This document shows positions 17,309 through 26,984 of a DNA stretch of 64,000 nt, one piece after another (position 1 is the stretch's first letter; each line of letters starts with the position of its first letter). Source of the stretch: Alphaproteobacteria bacterium. GTDB lineage: Bacteria > Pseudomonadota > Alphaproteobacteria > Reyranellales > Reyranellaceae. Position numbers and translations under genes: made by a program. Below the pieces are notes generated by a model, which did not search any database, was not told where the DNA came from, and saw nothing but the letters and a program-made list of their open reading frames with translations. The stretch spans positions 1 to 64,000 of the forward strand of contig VGCZ01000022.1 in NCBI GenBank assembly GCA_016869975.1, written 5' to 3'.

Positions 17309-19597
17309 ATGGCCGCCGAGCCCAACGAGCTGGAACAGAATCGCGACCTCGGGGCCGATTCGCTGCGCATGCACGCGGAGGGCCGGCCGGGCAAGCTGGA
17401 GATCGTCGCCACCAAGCCGCTGGTCACCCAGCGCGATCTTTCGCTCGCCTATTCGCCCGGCGTCGCCGCGCCCTGCCTGGAGATCCAGAAGGATCCCTCG
17501 ACCGCCTACGACTACACCGCCAAGGGCAACATCGTCGCCATCATCTCCAACGGCACCGCCGTGCTGGGCCTGGGCGATCTCGGCGCGCTCGCCGGCAAGC
17601 CGGTCATGGAAGGCAAGGCGGTGCTGTTCAAGCGCTTCGCCGATGTCGACGGCATCGACCTGGAGGTCGACACCAAGGATCCCGACGAATTCATCAACTG
17701 CGTGAAGCTCTTGGGTCCGAGCTTCGGCGGCATCAACCTGGAAGACATCAAGGCGCCGGAGTGCTTCATCATCGAGCAGCGTCTGCGCGAGCTGATGGAC
17801 ATTCCGATCTTCCACGACGACCAGCACGGCACCGCCATCGTCTCGGCCGCCGGCCTGATCAACGCGCTGCACATCACCGGCCGCTCGATCAAGGACATCA
17901 AGATGGTGGTCAACGGCGCCGGCGCCGCCTCGATCGCCTGCGTCGAGCTGATCAAGGCGATGGGTGTGCCGCACGAGAACGTCATCCTCTGCGACACCAA
18001 GGGCGTGCTCTACCAGGGCCGCACCGAGGGCATGAACCAGTGGAAGTCGGCGCACGCCGTGCGCACCAAGGCGCGCTCGCTGGAAGAGGCGATGAAGGGC
18101 GCCGACGTCTTCTTCGGCCTGTCGGTCAAGGGCGCGGTGACCGCCGACATGGTGCGCAGCATGGCGGCCAAGCCGATCATCTTCGCCATGGCCAACCCCG
18201 ATCCGGAGATCACGCCGGAAGAGGTCGCCGCGGTGCGTGGCGACGCCATCGTGGCCACCGGGCGCAGCGACTACGCCAACCAGATCAACAACGTGCTGGG
18301 CTTCCCCTACATCTTCCGCGGCGCGCTCGACGTGCGCGCCACGACGATCAACGAGCCGATGAAGATCGCCGCCGCCGAGGCGCTGGCCAAGCTGGCGCGC
18401 GAGGACGTGCCCGACGAGGTCGATCGCGCCTATTCCGGCCGGCGTCTGCGCTACGGCCCGGACTACATCGTGCCGGTGCCGTTCGATCCGCGCCTGATCG
18501 TCGAGGTCTCCTCGGCGGTGGCCAAGGCGGCGATGGACAGCGGCGTGGCGCGCAAGCCGGTCATCGATATGGAGGCCTATCACCGCGAGCTTGCCGGCCG
18601 TCTCGATCCGGGGTCGAGCTGGCTGCAGGGCGTGCTGGAGGACGTGCGCGCCAATCCCAAGCGCATCGCCTTCGCCGAGGGGGAGGAGGAGCGCACCATC
18701 CGCGCGGCCATCGCTTTTCGGGATGCGGGGTACGGGACGCCGATCCTGATCGGCCGCGAGGAGATCGTGCGCGAGACGATGAAGTCGCTGGGCGTCGAGG
18801 ACAGCGGCGGCATGGAGATCCACAGCGCGCGCAAATCGACCAAGAACCAGGCCTATACGGACATGGTCTACGCCCGCCTGCAGCGCCAAGGCTTCCTGCG
18901 TCGCGACGTGCAGCGCATGGTCAACCAGGGCCGCAACGTCTTCGGCGCCTGCATGGTCGCGGCCGGCGACGCCGACGGCCTGGTCACCGGCATCACGCGC
19001 CGCTTCCCGGAATGCTACGCCGATGTCACGCGCGTCATCGACGCGGAGCGCGACAAGGTGCCGATCGGCTATTCGATCGTCGTGTCGCGCGGGCGCACGG
19101 TGTTCCTCGCCGACACCTCGGTGAACGAGACGCCGACCTCCGAGCAGCTCGCCATGATCGCCCGGCAGATGGCGCGCAACGCGCGTCACATGGGGCACGA
19201 GCCCAGGGTGGCCTTCCTGTCCTTCACCAATTTCGGCTCGCGCGAGATCGAGCGTACGGCGCGCATCCGCGAGGCGATCGGCGTGCTCGAACGCTCGCAG
19301 GTCGATTTCGAGTTCGAGGGCGAGATGCAGGCCGACATGGCGCTCGACTTCGAGCTGATGAAGAGCGTCTACCCCTTCGTCCGCCTGACCGGACCGGCCA
19401 ACATCCTGATCATGCCGGGACTGCACTCCGCCCATATCTCCTCGCGCCTGATGCAGATGCTGGGCGGCGTGACCGTGTTCGGCCCGGTGATCGACGGTCT
19501 GCGCCAGCCGGTGCAGATCGTGCAGATGGGCGCCACCAGTGGCGACCTCGTCACCCACGCCGCGCTCGCCGCCTACCACTCGATGTCGCCGCGCTGA
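17309..19597 (+). CDS. maeB: NADP-dependent malic enzyme with C-terminal phosphotransacetylase domain
   Basis: 762 residues. The malic enzyme domain (about 1-430) shows LAYSPGVAAPCLEI, KGNIVAIISNGTAVLGLGDL, DDQHGTAIVSAAGLINAL and the dinucleotide-binding VNGAGAASIACVEL. The C-terminal half (about 440-762) is phosphotransacetylase-like (FAEGEEERTIRAAI, GLVTGITRRFPE, LTGPANILIMPGLHSAHISS). The enzyme decarboxylates malate to pyruvate; the acetyltransferase-like domain usually acts as an acetyl-CoA-sensing regulatory module rather than a catalyst. A good AGGAGCG ribosome site lies upstream of the ATG. Confidence 0.97.
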   Translation: MAAEPNELEQNRDLGADSLRMHAEGRPGKLEIVATKPLVTQRDLSLAYSPGVAAPCLEIQKDPSTAYDYTAKGNIVAIISNGTAVLGLGDLGALAGKPVMEGKAVLFKRFADVDGIDLEVDTKDPDEFINCVKLLGPSFGGINLEDIKAPECFIIEQRLRELMDIPIFHDDQHGTAIVSAAGLINALHITGRSIKDIKMVVNGAGAASIACVELIKAMGVPHENVILCDTKGVLYQGRTEGMNQWKSAHAVRTKARSLEEAMKGADVFFGLSVKGAVTADMVRSMAAKPIIFAMANPDPEITPEEVAAVRGDAIVATGRSDYANQINNVLGFPYIFRGALDVRATTINEPMKIAAAEALAKLAREDVPDEVDRAYSGRRLRYGPDYIVPVPFDPRLIVEVSSAVAKAAMDSGVARKPVIDMEAYHRELAGRLDPGSSWLQGVLEDVRANPKRIAFAEGEEERTIRAAIAFRDAGYGTPILIGREEIVRETMKSLGVEDSGGMEIHSARKSTKNQAYTDMVYARLQRQGFLRRDVQRMVNQGRNVFGACMVAAGDADGLVTGITRRFPECYADVTRVIDAERDKVPIGYSIVVSRGRTVFLADTSVNETPTSEQLAMIARQMARNARHMGHEPRVAFLSFTNFGSREIERTARIREAIGVLERSQVDFEFEGEMQADMALDFELMKSVYPFVRLTGPANILIMPGLHSAHISSRLMQMLGGVTVFGPVIDGLRQPVQIVQMGATSGDLVTHAALAAYHSMSPR

Positions 19598-19674
19598 GTC
19601 TGTTTAATATATTTTCTATTTTAAGAAAAGAAGATTTATGGTTTCATCGCCGCCCCTGACTTGGAGGTGCGGCG

Positions 19675-20049
19675 ATGGCCCGAATCCGAACGATCAAGCC
19701 CGACTTCTTCCGGCATCACGAGCTGTGGTTGGCCGAGTGTGACAGCGGCCTGCCGCTGCGCGTGGCCTATGCCGGCCTGTGGTGCGTCATCGACCGCGCC
19801 GGCCGTTTCAAGTGGCGGCCGGCTGAGCTGAAGATCCAGGTCCTGCCCTACGACGAGGTCGACTTCGCGCGCGTGCTCGACGCCCTGGTGCACCACGGCT
19901 TCGTGCGCCGCTATACGGTCGGCGGTGTCGAGTACGGTGTCGTGCCCAGCTTTCCCCGGCACCAGGTATTCAACGTCAAGGAGCGAGCGTCGAGTTTGCC
20001 CGGACCGGACCAGGACGAGCCCTGTGCCGGCACGGTGACGGACCCGTGA
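19675..20049 (+). CDS. phage replication-protein-like N-terminal domain, truncated
   Basis: 124 residues. MARIRTIKPDFFRHHELW, RVAYAGLWCVIDRAGRFKW and LPYDEVDFARVLDALVHHGFVRRY match the N-terminal winged-helix-like domain found in phage and prophage replication-associated proteins. TTGGAGGTG just upstream is a strong ribosome site, and the 5' flank (19605-19640) is markedly AT-rich against the surroundings. The frame stops just as a purine-only tract begins; in the +1 frame the tract continues as a Lys/Gly/Glu-rich linker, as in full-length relatives. This is probably a decayed fragment. No other phage gene is nearby. Confidence 0.7.
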   Translation: MARIRTIKPDFFRHHELWLAECDSGLPLRVAYAGLWCVIDRAGRFKWRPAELKIQVLPYDEVDFARVLDALVHHGFVRRYTVGGVEYGVVPSFPRHQVFNVKERASSLPGPDQDEPCAGTVTDP

Positions 20050-20084
20050 GGAAGGGAAGGGAAAGGAAAGGAAGGGGAAAGGAA
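20048..20084 (+). repeat. purine-only AAGG-type tract
   Basis: Thirty-seven consecutive purines made of GGGAA/GGAAA-like units directly after the stop of the phage-like gene. In the +1 frame it reads EEGKGKERKGKG and that frame stays open to a TGA at 20132-20134. Such tracts are slippage-prone and could form a triplex. Confidence 0.75.
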
Positions 20085-20130
20085 CGGATATTCCGACTGG
20101 AGTCGGCCGCGTCAAACGCGGCGGCTGGTT

Positions 20131-20162
20131 TTGATCAAGACCACAAAATCGCGGCGTATAGT
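20131..20162 (+). promoter_or_regulatory. candidate phoR promoter (leaderless)
   Basis: TTGATC at 20131-20136 and TATAGT at 20157-20162 are 20 bases apart, which is long. The -10 ends 8 bases before the phoR ATG and there is no Shine-Dalgarno, so the transcript would start at or next to the start codon. Confidence 0.3.
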
Positions 20163-20170
20163 CTGACCCG

Positions 20171-21586
20171 ATGGCCGATAACGAACCCAGCCTGCCGTTA
20201 CGGCGCCACCTGATCGCCAACGCCGTGGTGCTGGCGCCGACGGTGATCGTGCTGGGCGTGATGGCCGTGGCGGGCTGGCTGCCAGTTTGGCATGCGATGG
20301 CGGCGATGGCGGCGATTGGATGCCTCACCGCCATCGTCGTGCGCCGCTATCTGCATTCCTTCGTGCGATTTTCGCGTTACGTCGAGACCCTGGCGCGCGG
20401 CGAGGAGTCCGACGTGCCGCGCTTCGTGCTGTCGCCCGCGGCCGAGGAGCTCGCCACCGGCGTGCAGGCGCTCGACGGCATGTGGCGGCGTCAGCGCGAG
20501 GCGATCGCCGGGCTGCAGGTCTCGGCGCAGACCATCGTCGATGGCCTGCCCGACCCGCTCTTCGCCGTCGATCGCAGGCGCCGTCTGGTGCGCTGGAACC
20601 GGGCCGCCAGCGATCTCGTGGGTACGCCGACGGCCGATCGCGACCTGTCGGCGACCGTGCGGCATCCCGCGCTGCTCGATGCGATCGACGCGGCGCTGGA
20701 GGCGCAGGCGCCGATCGACACGGCGATCGTCGAGCTGGCGCTGGCCGGGCCGCCGGAGCGCGTCTTCTCCGCCCACGTCAAGCGCCTGCCGCGCGCCACC
20801 GCCGACGGCTCGCTGGCGCTGATCGTGCTGCACGACATCAGCGCGTTGCGCCGCGCCGAGCGCATGCGCGCCGACTTCGTCGCCAACGCCAGCCACGAGC
20901 TGCGCACGCCGCTGGCGGGCCTGGTCGGCTTCGTCGAGACCCTGCGAGGCCCGGCGCGCGACGACCCCGAGGCGCGCGCGCGCTTCCTCGCCATCATGGC
21001 CGAGCAGACCGACCGCATGCGCCGCCTGGTCGAGGACCTGCTGTCGCTCTCGCGCATCGAGCAACGCGAGCACGAGCCGCCGACGGCGCGCGTCGATGTC
21101 GCCGGCGTGCTGCGTGGCGTGCGCGACCTGATCGACATGAAGGCGCGTCAGCGCGGCGTCACCGTCGCGTTCGATATCCCCGACGATCTGCCTGCCGTGA
21201 CCGGCGACGCCGACGAGCTGACGATGGTGTTCCAGAACCTCGCCGACAATGCGGTGAAGTACACGGCGGCCGGCACTGCGGTTCGGGTGGTCGCGAAAGC
21301 CGGGGACGGCTGGGTCCGCGTCCATGTCGTCGACCAGGGCGAGGGTATCGCCTCCGAGCATGTCGCGCGCCTGACCGAGCGCTTCTATCGCGTCGACACG
21401 GCGCGCTCGCGCGAGATGGGCGGCACCGGCCTGGGCCTGGCGATCGTCAAGCACGCGCTCAGCCGCCATCGCGGCCGACTCGAGATCGACAGCGAACCGG
21501 GCCGCGGCTCGACCTTCACGGTGGTCCTGCCGGTGGCGCTACCCTCTCAATCCCAAGGTGAATCACGCCCCGTCGACCCTGCGTAG
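20171..21586 (+). CDS. phoR: phosphate regulon sensor histidine kinase PhoR
   Basis: 471 residues. Two N-terminal membrane helices (about 13-35 and 38-58) are followed by a linker with EELATGVQALDGMWRRQREA, a PAS domain (about 117-225, IVDGLPDPLFAVDRRRRLV) and the HisKA box FVANASHELRTPLAGL with H242. The HATPase_c domain has FQNLADNAVKYT (N box), VVDQGEGIA (G1) and GGTGLGLAIVKHAL (G2). It phosphorylates and dephosphorylates PhoB according to Pst/PhoU signalling. It heads phoR-pstSCAB-phoU-phoB on one strand, the classical alphaproteobacterial order. Confidence 0.96.
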   Translation: MADNEPSLPLRRHLIANAVVLAPTVIVLGVMAVAGWLPVWHAMAAMAAIGCLTAIVVRRYLHSFVRFSRYVETLARGEESDVPRFVLSPAAEELATGVQALDGMWRRQREAIAGLQVSAQTIVDGLPDPLFAVDRRRRLVRWNRAASDLVGTPTADRDLSATVRHPALLDAIDAALEAQAPIDTAIVELALAGPPERVFSAHVKRLPRATADGSLALIVLHDISALRRAERMRADFVANASHELRTPLAGLVGFVETLRGPARDDPEARARFLAIMAEQTDRMRRLVEDLLSLSRIEQREHEPPTARVDVAGVLRGVRDLIDMKARQRGVTVAFDIPDDLPAVTGDADELTMVFQNLADNAVKYTAAGTAVRVVAKAGDGWVRVHVVDQGEGIASEHVARLTERFYRVDTARSREMGGTGLGLAIVKHALSRHRGRLEIDSEPGRGSTFTVVLPVALPSQSQGESRPVDPA

Positions 21587-21742
21587 CGGCGCACCTCAAG
21601 CCCGGCCGACAAGTTATCCACCTGTTGGTCGAATTCATCAAAGCGTAACAATCCCGCAATAGAACGGTTGTGCCCTCTTCATAGGACTGCGGCCCGACGG
21701 CGTGACCGTTGGGGCCGCCGGTCGCTCGAACAAGGAGCCTCC

Positions 21743-22741
21743 ATGTCCAACCGAAGCATTGCAGCCGGCGCGCTTATCGCGCTCGCGGTGGCCGGCCTGG
21801 CGCCGGTCCAGGCGCTCGCCCAGAGCACGATCAAGGTCGACGGGTCGAGCACCGTGTTCCCGATCACCGAGGCGGTAGCCGAGGAATTCCAGAAGGCCAA
21901 CAGGGGCGTCAGGGTGACGGTCGGTATCTCCGGCACCGGCGGCGGCTTCAAGAAATTCTGCCGCGGCGAGACCGATCTCTCCAACGCCTCGCGGCCGATC
22001 CTGAAGTCGGAAATTGACGACTGCGCCAAGGCCGGCGTCCAGTACATCGAGATCCCGGTCGCCTTCGACGCGCTGACGGTCGCGGTCAACCCAAAAAACA
22101 CCTGGGTGAGCGCGATCACCATCGCCGAGCTGAAGAAGATGTGGGAGCCGGCGGCCAAGGGCACCGTCATGAAGTGGAAGGACGTCAAGGCCGGGTGGCC
22201 CGACCAGCCGCTCAAGCTCTACGGCGCCGGCGCCGATTCCGGCACCTTCGACTATTTCACCGAGGCGGTTACCGGCAAGGCCAAGGCGTCTCGCTCCGAC
22301 TTCACGGCGTCGGAGGACGACAACGTCCTGGTGACCGGCATCGAGAACGATCGCAACGCGCTGGGCTTCATTCCCTACGCCTACTTCCAGCCGCACGCCG
22401 CCAAGATGAAGGCGCTGGCGATTGACGAGGGCAAGGGCAAGGGCGCGGTGTCGCCGTCCGAGAAGACCGTGGTCGACGGGACCTACAGCCCGCTGTCGCG
22501 CCCGCTGTTCGTCTACATCAACGTCAAGGCGCTCGATCGCGCCGAGGTCAGGAACTTCCTCGATTTCTATTTGAAGTCTCAGGCGCTCATCAAGGAAGTG
22601 AAGTATGTCGCGCTGCCCGACCAGGCCTACGCGATCGCGCGCGAGCGCATCGCCAAGAAGACGGTCGGCACAGCGTTCGGCGGCCACCCGGAAGTGGGCC
22701 TGCCGATCCTCGAGCTGCTGAAGCGCGAGCCGAAAGTCTGA
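21743..22741 (+). CDS. pstS: phosphate ABC transporter substrate-binding protein PstS
   Basis: 332 residues from the ATG at 21743, preceded by AAGGAG; upstream codons are not conserved. The signal peptide runs to about residue 26 (ALAQS). The phosphate-binding motifs IKVDGSSTVFPITEAVAEEF, GISGTGGGFKKFCRGETDLSNASR and LYGAGADSGTFDYF are intact. It is the high-affinity periplasmic phosphate receptor. The 156-base gap after phoR shows no clean Pho box (CTGTCAT repeats), so PhoB control cannot be shown from sequence here. Confidence 0.97.
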   Translation: MSNRSIAAGALIALAVAGLAPVQALAQSTIKVDGSSTVFPITEAVAEEFQKANRGVRVTVGISGTGGGFKKFCRGETDLSNASRPILKSEIDDCAKAGVQYIEIPVAFDALTVAVNPKNTWVSAITIAELKKMWEPAAKGTVMKWKDVKAGWPDQPLKLYGAGADSGTFDYFTEAVTGKAKASRSDFTASEDDNVLVTGIENDRNALGFIPYAYFQPHAAKMKALAIDEGKGKGAVSPSEKTVVDGTYSPLSRPLFVYINVKALDRAEVRNFLDFYLKSQALIKEVKYVALPDQAYAIARERIAKKTVGTAFGGHPEVGLPILELLKREPKV

Positions 22742-22799
22742 CGGAGCGTGACGGCGGGGAGGCTTCCCCGCCGTCACGCTCGTATTGGGGGACATCGAG

Positions 22800-23744
22800 A
22801 TGGCGAACCTCGCCCAGCCCGCCACGACGCGGCTGAACTCGCCACAGGCGGTCGCCCGACGCCGGCGCCAATACATGCGCGAGCGCGCGATCGAGGCACT
22901 GCTCTTCGCCTGCGCCGCGGTGTCCGTGGTCGTCACGCTCACGATCGTCCTGGTGCTGATCCGCGAATCGCTGGCGTTCTTCAGCCATGTCTCGATTGTC
23001 GAGTTCCTCACCAGCAGGACCTGGACGCCGCTCTTCTCCGACGCCGAGTACGGCATCCTGCCGCTCGTGCTGGGCACCTTGCTGTCGTCGCTGGTGGCGC
23101 TGCTCGTCGCCCTGCCGCTGGGTATGGTGATCGCGATCTATCTCAGCGAGTTCGCCGGCGCCCGGGTGCGCGAGACGCTCAAGCCGTTCCTGGAGCTGCT
23201 CTCCGGCATCCCCACCGTGGTCTATGGCTACTTCGCGCTGCTGATCGTCACGCCGCTCTTGCAGGCGACGATCCTGCCCAACTTGCCGGGCTTCAACGTT
23301 CTGAGCGCCGGCATCGTCATGGGCATCATGATCATTCCCTACATCAGCTCGCTCAGCGAGGACGCGATGCGCGCCGTGCCCGACAGCCTGCGCGACGGAT
23401 CGCTGGCGATGGGCGCCACGAGGCTGCAGACCTCGATCAAGGTCGTCGTGCCGGCGGCCTTCTCGGGCCTCGCCGCCGCCGCCGTGCTGGCGATCTCGCG
23501 CGCCGTGGGCGAGACCATGATCGTCGCTATCGCCGCTGGCCAGCAGCCCAACTTCACCTTCAACCCGACCGAGTCGGCGGCGACCATCACCGCATACATC
23601 GCGCAGGTGGCGCTCGGCGACCTGCCGCATGGCTCGATCGCCTACCAGTCGATCTTTGCCGCCGGCCTGACGCTGATGGCGATGACCCTGGTGTTCAACC
23701 TGGCCGCCTACTGGCTGCGCAAGAGATTCCGGGAGGCCTACTAA
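22800..23744 (+). CDS. pstC: phosphate ABC transporter permease PstC
   Basis: 314 residues from the ATG at 22800; GGGG a few bases upstream favours it over the in-frame TTG at 22785. Six membrane helices are predicted. Landmarks are LGMVIAIYLSEFAG, LELLSGIPTVVYGYFAL and the EAA-loop region DSLRDGSLAMGATRLQTSIKVV. It forms the inner-membrane channel with PstA. The next gene starts 2 bases after its stop, indicating translational coupling. Confidence 0.97.
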   Translation: MANLAQPATTRLNSPQAVARRRRQYMRERAIEALLFACAAVSVVVTLTIVLVLIRESLAFFSHVSIVEFLTSRTWTPLFSDAEYGILPLVLGTLLSSLVALLVALPLGMVIAIYLSEFAGARVRETLKPFLELLSGIPTVVYGYFALLIVTPLLQATILPNLPGFNVLSAGIVMGIMIIPYISSLSEDAMRAVPDSLRDGSLAMGATRLQTSIKVVVPAAFSGLAAAAVLAISRAVGETMIVAIAAGQQPNFTFNPTESAATITAYIAQVALGDLPHGSIAYQSIFAAGLTLMAMTLVFNLAAYWLRKRFREAY

Positions 23745-23746
23745 CC

Positions 23747-24703
23747 ATGGCCGCGACCGACACCGTATCGACCGACCGGACACCACCTAGCCGGGGTTTC
23801 GGCGCGACGGAGCGCATCCAGCGCGCCCGTCGCGCCGAGGCGGCATTCGTCGGCCTGGGCATCGTCGTCACCAGCGTCGGCGCCGTCACGCTGATGGCGC
23901 TGCTCGGCGGCTTGCTGAGCGACGGCTGGGCCCGGTTGACGCCGGAGTTCTTCGGCAACTTCCCGTCGCGTCGCGCAACGCAGGCGGGAATCCTCGCGGC
24001 CTGGGTCGGCTCGCTATTGGTCGTGCTGGTCTGCGCCTTCGTCGCCGTGCCGGTCGGCGTCGCCGCCGGCGTCTATCTCGAGGAATACGCGCGGCGCAAC
24101 TGGATCACCGATGTCATCGAGATCAACGTCAACAATCTCGCCGGCGTGCCCTCGATCGTCTACGGCCTGCTCGCGTTGGGCGTGCTCGTCTACGGGTTGG
24201 GGCTCGGCCAGAGCGTCGCCACCGCCGGCCTGACGCTCGCCTTGCTGATTCTGCCGATCGTCATCGTCGCCACGCGCGAATCGGTGCGCGCCGTGCCCTA
24301 CTCGATCCGCGAGGCCGCCTATGGCGTCGGCGCCACCAAGTGGCAGGTCACCTCGCATCACGTCCTGCCCTACGCCTCGCCGGGCATCTCGACCGGTGTG
24401 ATCATCGGCCTGTCGCGCGCGCTGGGCGAGACGGCGCCGCTGGTCATGATCGGCGCGCTGTCGTTCATCGCCTTCCTGCCGACGCCGCCGGTGCGCGATT
24501 CGTTCCCCTACATCTCGTTCCAGTGGCTGCTCGATCCGTTCACCGTGATGCCGATCCAGATGTTCAACTGGGTGTCGCGCCCCGATCCGGCCTTTCAGGC
24601 CAACGCCGCGGCGGCCGGCCTCGTATTGCTGGTGATGACGCTGGCGATGAACGGCTTCGCCATCTGGTTCCGTATCCGCATGCGCTCGAAGATCAAGTGG
24701 TAG
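23747..24703 (+). CDS. pstA: phosphate ABC transporter permease PstA
   Basis: 318 residues from the ATG at 23747. A cytosolic N-terminal segment rich in Arg and Ala is followed by six membrane helices. Conserved stretches are [35 protein letters not shown] and the EAA loop [20 protein letters not shown]. It pairs with PstC. The open frame extends far upstream but only as a shadow of pstC. Confidence 0.97.
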   Translation: MAATDTVSTDRTPPSRGFGATERIQRARRAEAAFVGLGIVVTSVGAVTLMALLGGLLSDGWARLTPEFFGNFPSRRATQAGILAAWVGSLLVVLVCAFVAVPVGVAAGVYLEEYARRNWITDVIEINVNNLAGVPSIVYGLLALGVLVYGLGLGQSVATAGLTLALLILPIVIVATRESVRAVPYSIREAAYGVGATKWQVTSHHVLPYASPGISTGVIIGLSRALGETAPLVMIGALSFIAFLPTPPVRDSFPYISFQWLLDPFTVMPIQMFNWVSRPDPAFQANAAAAGLVLLVMTLAMNGFAIWFRIRMRSKIKW

Positions 24704-24737
24704 ACCGCGCGTCGATCACATCGTCCAGGGACACTTC

Positions 24738-25538
24738 ATGCCGACCGTGCTCAACATAGTCTCGCCGATGGATGCGTTGCCGCCGCCCAAGATGGAAGGC
24801 GTCGACGTCAAGGTGTTCTACGGTGCCAAGCAAGCGCTGTTCGACGTCAGCCTGCCGGTCCGCAACCGCAGCGTCACGGCGATGATCGGTCCGTCCGGCT
24901 GCGGGAAGTCGACCTTCCTGCGCTGCCTCAACCGCATGAACGACGTGATCCTGGGCGCGCGCGTCGAGGGCGCGATCACGCTCGACGGCCAGAACGTCTA
25001 CGACAAGACGGTCGACGTGGTGCAGCTGCGCGCCCGGGTCGGCATGGTCTTCCAGAAGCCCAACCCGTTTCCCAAGTCGATCTACGACAATGTTGCCTAT
25101 GGCCCGCGCATCCACGGGCTTTCGGCCAACAAGGCCGAGCTCGACGGCATCGTCGAGACCAGCCTGAAGAAGGCCGGCCTGTGGAAGGAGGTCGCCGATC
25201 GCCTCGACCAGCCTGGCACCGGCCTGTCGGGCGGCCAGCAGCAGCGCCTATGCATCGCGCGCGCAATCGCGGTCAGCCCGGAGGTCATCCTGATGGACGA
25301 GCCGTGCTCAGCGCTCGATCCGATCGCCACGGCGATCATCGAGGAACTGATCGACGAGCTCAGGCAGAACTTCACCATCGCCATCGTCACCCATTCAATG
25401 CAGCAGGCCGCGCGCGTCTCGCAGTACACCGCCTTCTTCCATCTCGGCTATCTGGTCGAGTACGGCGAGACCAGGCAGATCTTCACCAATCCCAAGGAAG
25501 CGCGGACCCAGGCCTATATCACCGGCCGATTTGGCTGA
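24738..25538 (+). CDS. pstB: phosphate ABC transporter ATP-binding protein PstB
   Basis: 266 residues. Walker [21 protein letters not shown]-loop [14 protein letters not shown], signature [14 protein letters not shown] and Walker [14 protein letters not shown] are complete, and [18 protein letters not shown] carries the H-switch neighbourhood typical of PstB. It powers phosphate import through PstCA and, with PhoU, signals to PhoR. It begins 34 bases after pstA. Confidence 0.99.
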   Translation: MPTVLNIVSPMDALPPPKMEGVDVKVFYGAKQALFDVSLPVRNRSVTAMIGPSGCGKSTFLRCLNRMNDVILGARVEGAITLDGQNVYDKTVDVVQLRARVGMVFQKPNPFPKSIYDNVAYGPRIHGLSANKAELDGIVETSLKKAGLWKEVADRLDQPGTGLSGGQQQRLCIARAIAVSPEVILMDEPCSALDPIATAIIEELIDELRQNFTIAIVTHSMQQAARVSQYTAFFHLGYLVEYGETRQIFTNPKEARTQAYITGRFG

Positions 25539-25564
25539 GGCGAGTGGCGTTCGGAGGACTCCCG

Positions 25565-26269
25565 ATGGCGAACGAGCATCTGTTCAAGCGCTTCGACGAG
25601 GAGCTGTCGCGGCTCGACTCGAGGATCAGCGAAATGGGCGGCCTTGCCGAATCGCAACTCGCGCGCTCGCTGCAGGCGATCCGCGAGCGCGACAGCGGCC
25701 TCGCCGAATCGGTGATCGCCGCCGACGTCCGCATCGACGCGATCGAGAAGGATATCCAGGAACACGTGCTGCAGATGCTGGCTCTGCGCCAACCGATGGC
25801 GATCGACCTGCGCCAGATCCTATCGGCGGTTAAGATGGCGACCACGCTGGAGCGCATCGCCGACTACGCCAAGAACAACGCCAAGCGCTCGCTCGTGCTG
25901 ATGCAGGGTGCGGCGCTACCGCGCGCCATCGGCGGCATCGACCGGATCGGCCGGCTGGTGCAGAGCCTGCTGACCGACGTGCTCGACGCCTTCGCCAAGA
26001 ACGATGTCGCCGCCGCCGAGGCGGTGTGGAAGCGCGACGAGGAGATCGACGACGTCTACAACGGCCTGTTCCGCGAGCTGCTGACCTACATGATGGAAGA
26101 CCCGCGCACGATCACGGCGGGCACCCATCTGATGTTCATGTCCAAGAACATCGAGCGCATCGGCGATCATGTCACCAACATCGCAGAGCTGATCGCCTTC
26201 CGCGTCACCGGCACGTCGTTCGCGTCGGATCGTCCCAAGGGCAGCGGCGCGATCTACCGGCCCGCCTGA
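25565..26269 (+). CDS. phoU: phosphate signalling protein PhoU
   Basis: 234 residues from the ATG at 25565, preceded by GGAGG. Two PhoU three-helix repeats are visible, each with the metal-binding E/DxxxD pattern: MATTLERIADYAKNNAKR in the first and MSKNIERIGDHVTNIAEL in the second. PhoU links Pst transport activity to PhoR output and represses the regulon when phosphate is ample. It lies between pstB and phoB. Confidence 0.97.
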   Translation: MANEHLFKRFDEELSRLDSRISEMGGLAESQLARSLQAIRERDSGLAESVIAADVRIDAIEKDIQEHVLQMLALRQPMAIDLRQILSAVKMATTLERIADYAKNNAKRSLVLMQGAALPRAIGGIDRIGRLVQSLLTDVLDAFAKNDVAAAEAVWKRDEEIDDVYNGLFRELLTYMMEDPRTITAGTHLMFMSKNIERIGDHVTNIAELIAFRVTGTSFASDRPKGSGAIYRPA

Positions 26270-26282
26270 GTATCGAGCGACG

Positions 26283-26984
26283 ATGACCGCGATCCAGCCG
26301 CATATCCTGCTCGTCGAGGACGAGAAATCGCTCGTCGAGCTGATGCGCTACAACCTCGAGCGGTCGGGCTACCGCGTGACTGTGGCGACCAATGGCGAGG
26401 AGGCGCTGACCTCGGTCGCCGACGATCGACCCGACCTCGTGCTGCTCGACTGGATGCTGCCGCTGATGTCGGGCCTGGAGGTCTGCCGCCAGCTCCGGCG
26501 CCAGCCGACCACCTCGAACATCCCGATCATCATGCTGACGGCGCGCGGCGAGGAGGGTGACCGCATCCGGGGGCTGGACGCCGGCGCCGACGACTACGTC
26601 TCCAAGCCGTTCTCGCCCAGCGAGCTGGTGGCGCGCATCCGCGCGGTCTTGCGCCGCATTCGCCCGGCCTTGGCCGACGAGGTGCTGGAGTACGCCGATA
26701 TCGCCATGGACCTGGTGCAGCACCGCGTGATGCGCGGCGGCAAGCCGGTGCATCTGGGCCCCACCGAGTTCCGCCTGCTACGCCACCTGATGGAGCACCC
26801 CGGCCGGGTCTTCTCGCGCGAGCAGCTGCTCGACGCGGTGTGGGGCCGCGACGTCTATGTCGAGGCGCGCACCGTCGATGTCCATATCCGTCGCCTGCGG
26901 GTGGCGTTGAACGGCGAGCGCCACGCCGACGTCATCCGCACCGTGCGGGCGGCGGGCTACGCCCTCGACGTCCAGCAGGCCTGA
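26283..26984 (+). CDS. phoB: phosphate regulon response regulator PhoB
   Basis: 233 residues, OmpR/PhoB family. The receiver domain has the acidic pair in LLVEDEKS, the phospho-acceptor D56 in LVLLDWMLPL and the switch Lys in DDYVSKPFSPSEL. The winged-helix effector domain includes LGPTEFRLLRHLMEHPGRVF and ARTVDVHIRRLRVAL. It activates phosphate-starvation genes at Pho boxes. It is the last gene of the cluster, 13 bases after phoU. Confidence 0.97.
   Translation: MTAIQPHILLVEDEKSLVELMRYNLERSGYRVTVATNGEEALTSVADDRPDLVLLDWMLPLMSGLEVCRQLRRQPTTSNIPIIMLTARGEEGDRIRGLDAGADDYVSKPFSPSELVARIRAVLRRIRPALADEVLEYADIAMDLVQHRVMRGGKPVHLGPTEFRLLRHLMEHPGRVFSREQLLDAVWGRDVYVEARTVDVHIRRLRVALNGERHADVIRTVRAAGYALDVQQA

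Noticed and set aside
17225-19579. 784-codon open frame antisense to maeB, and an 809-codon frame on the same strand
   Set aside because: Both are composition shadows of the malic enzyme gene, with no recognisable motif and Arg/Gly/His-rich sequence.
21612-21620. TTATCCACC before pstS as a DnaA box
   Set aside because: A single 8-of-9 match with no partner site and no link to replication genes is expected by chance.
21587-21742. Possible Pho box before pstS
   Set aside because: No pair of CTGTCAT-like heptamers with 4-base spacing could be found on either strand; the best strings match too poorly.
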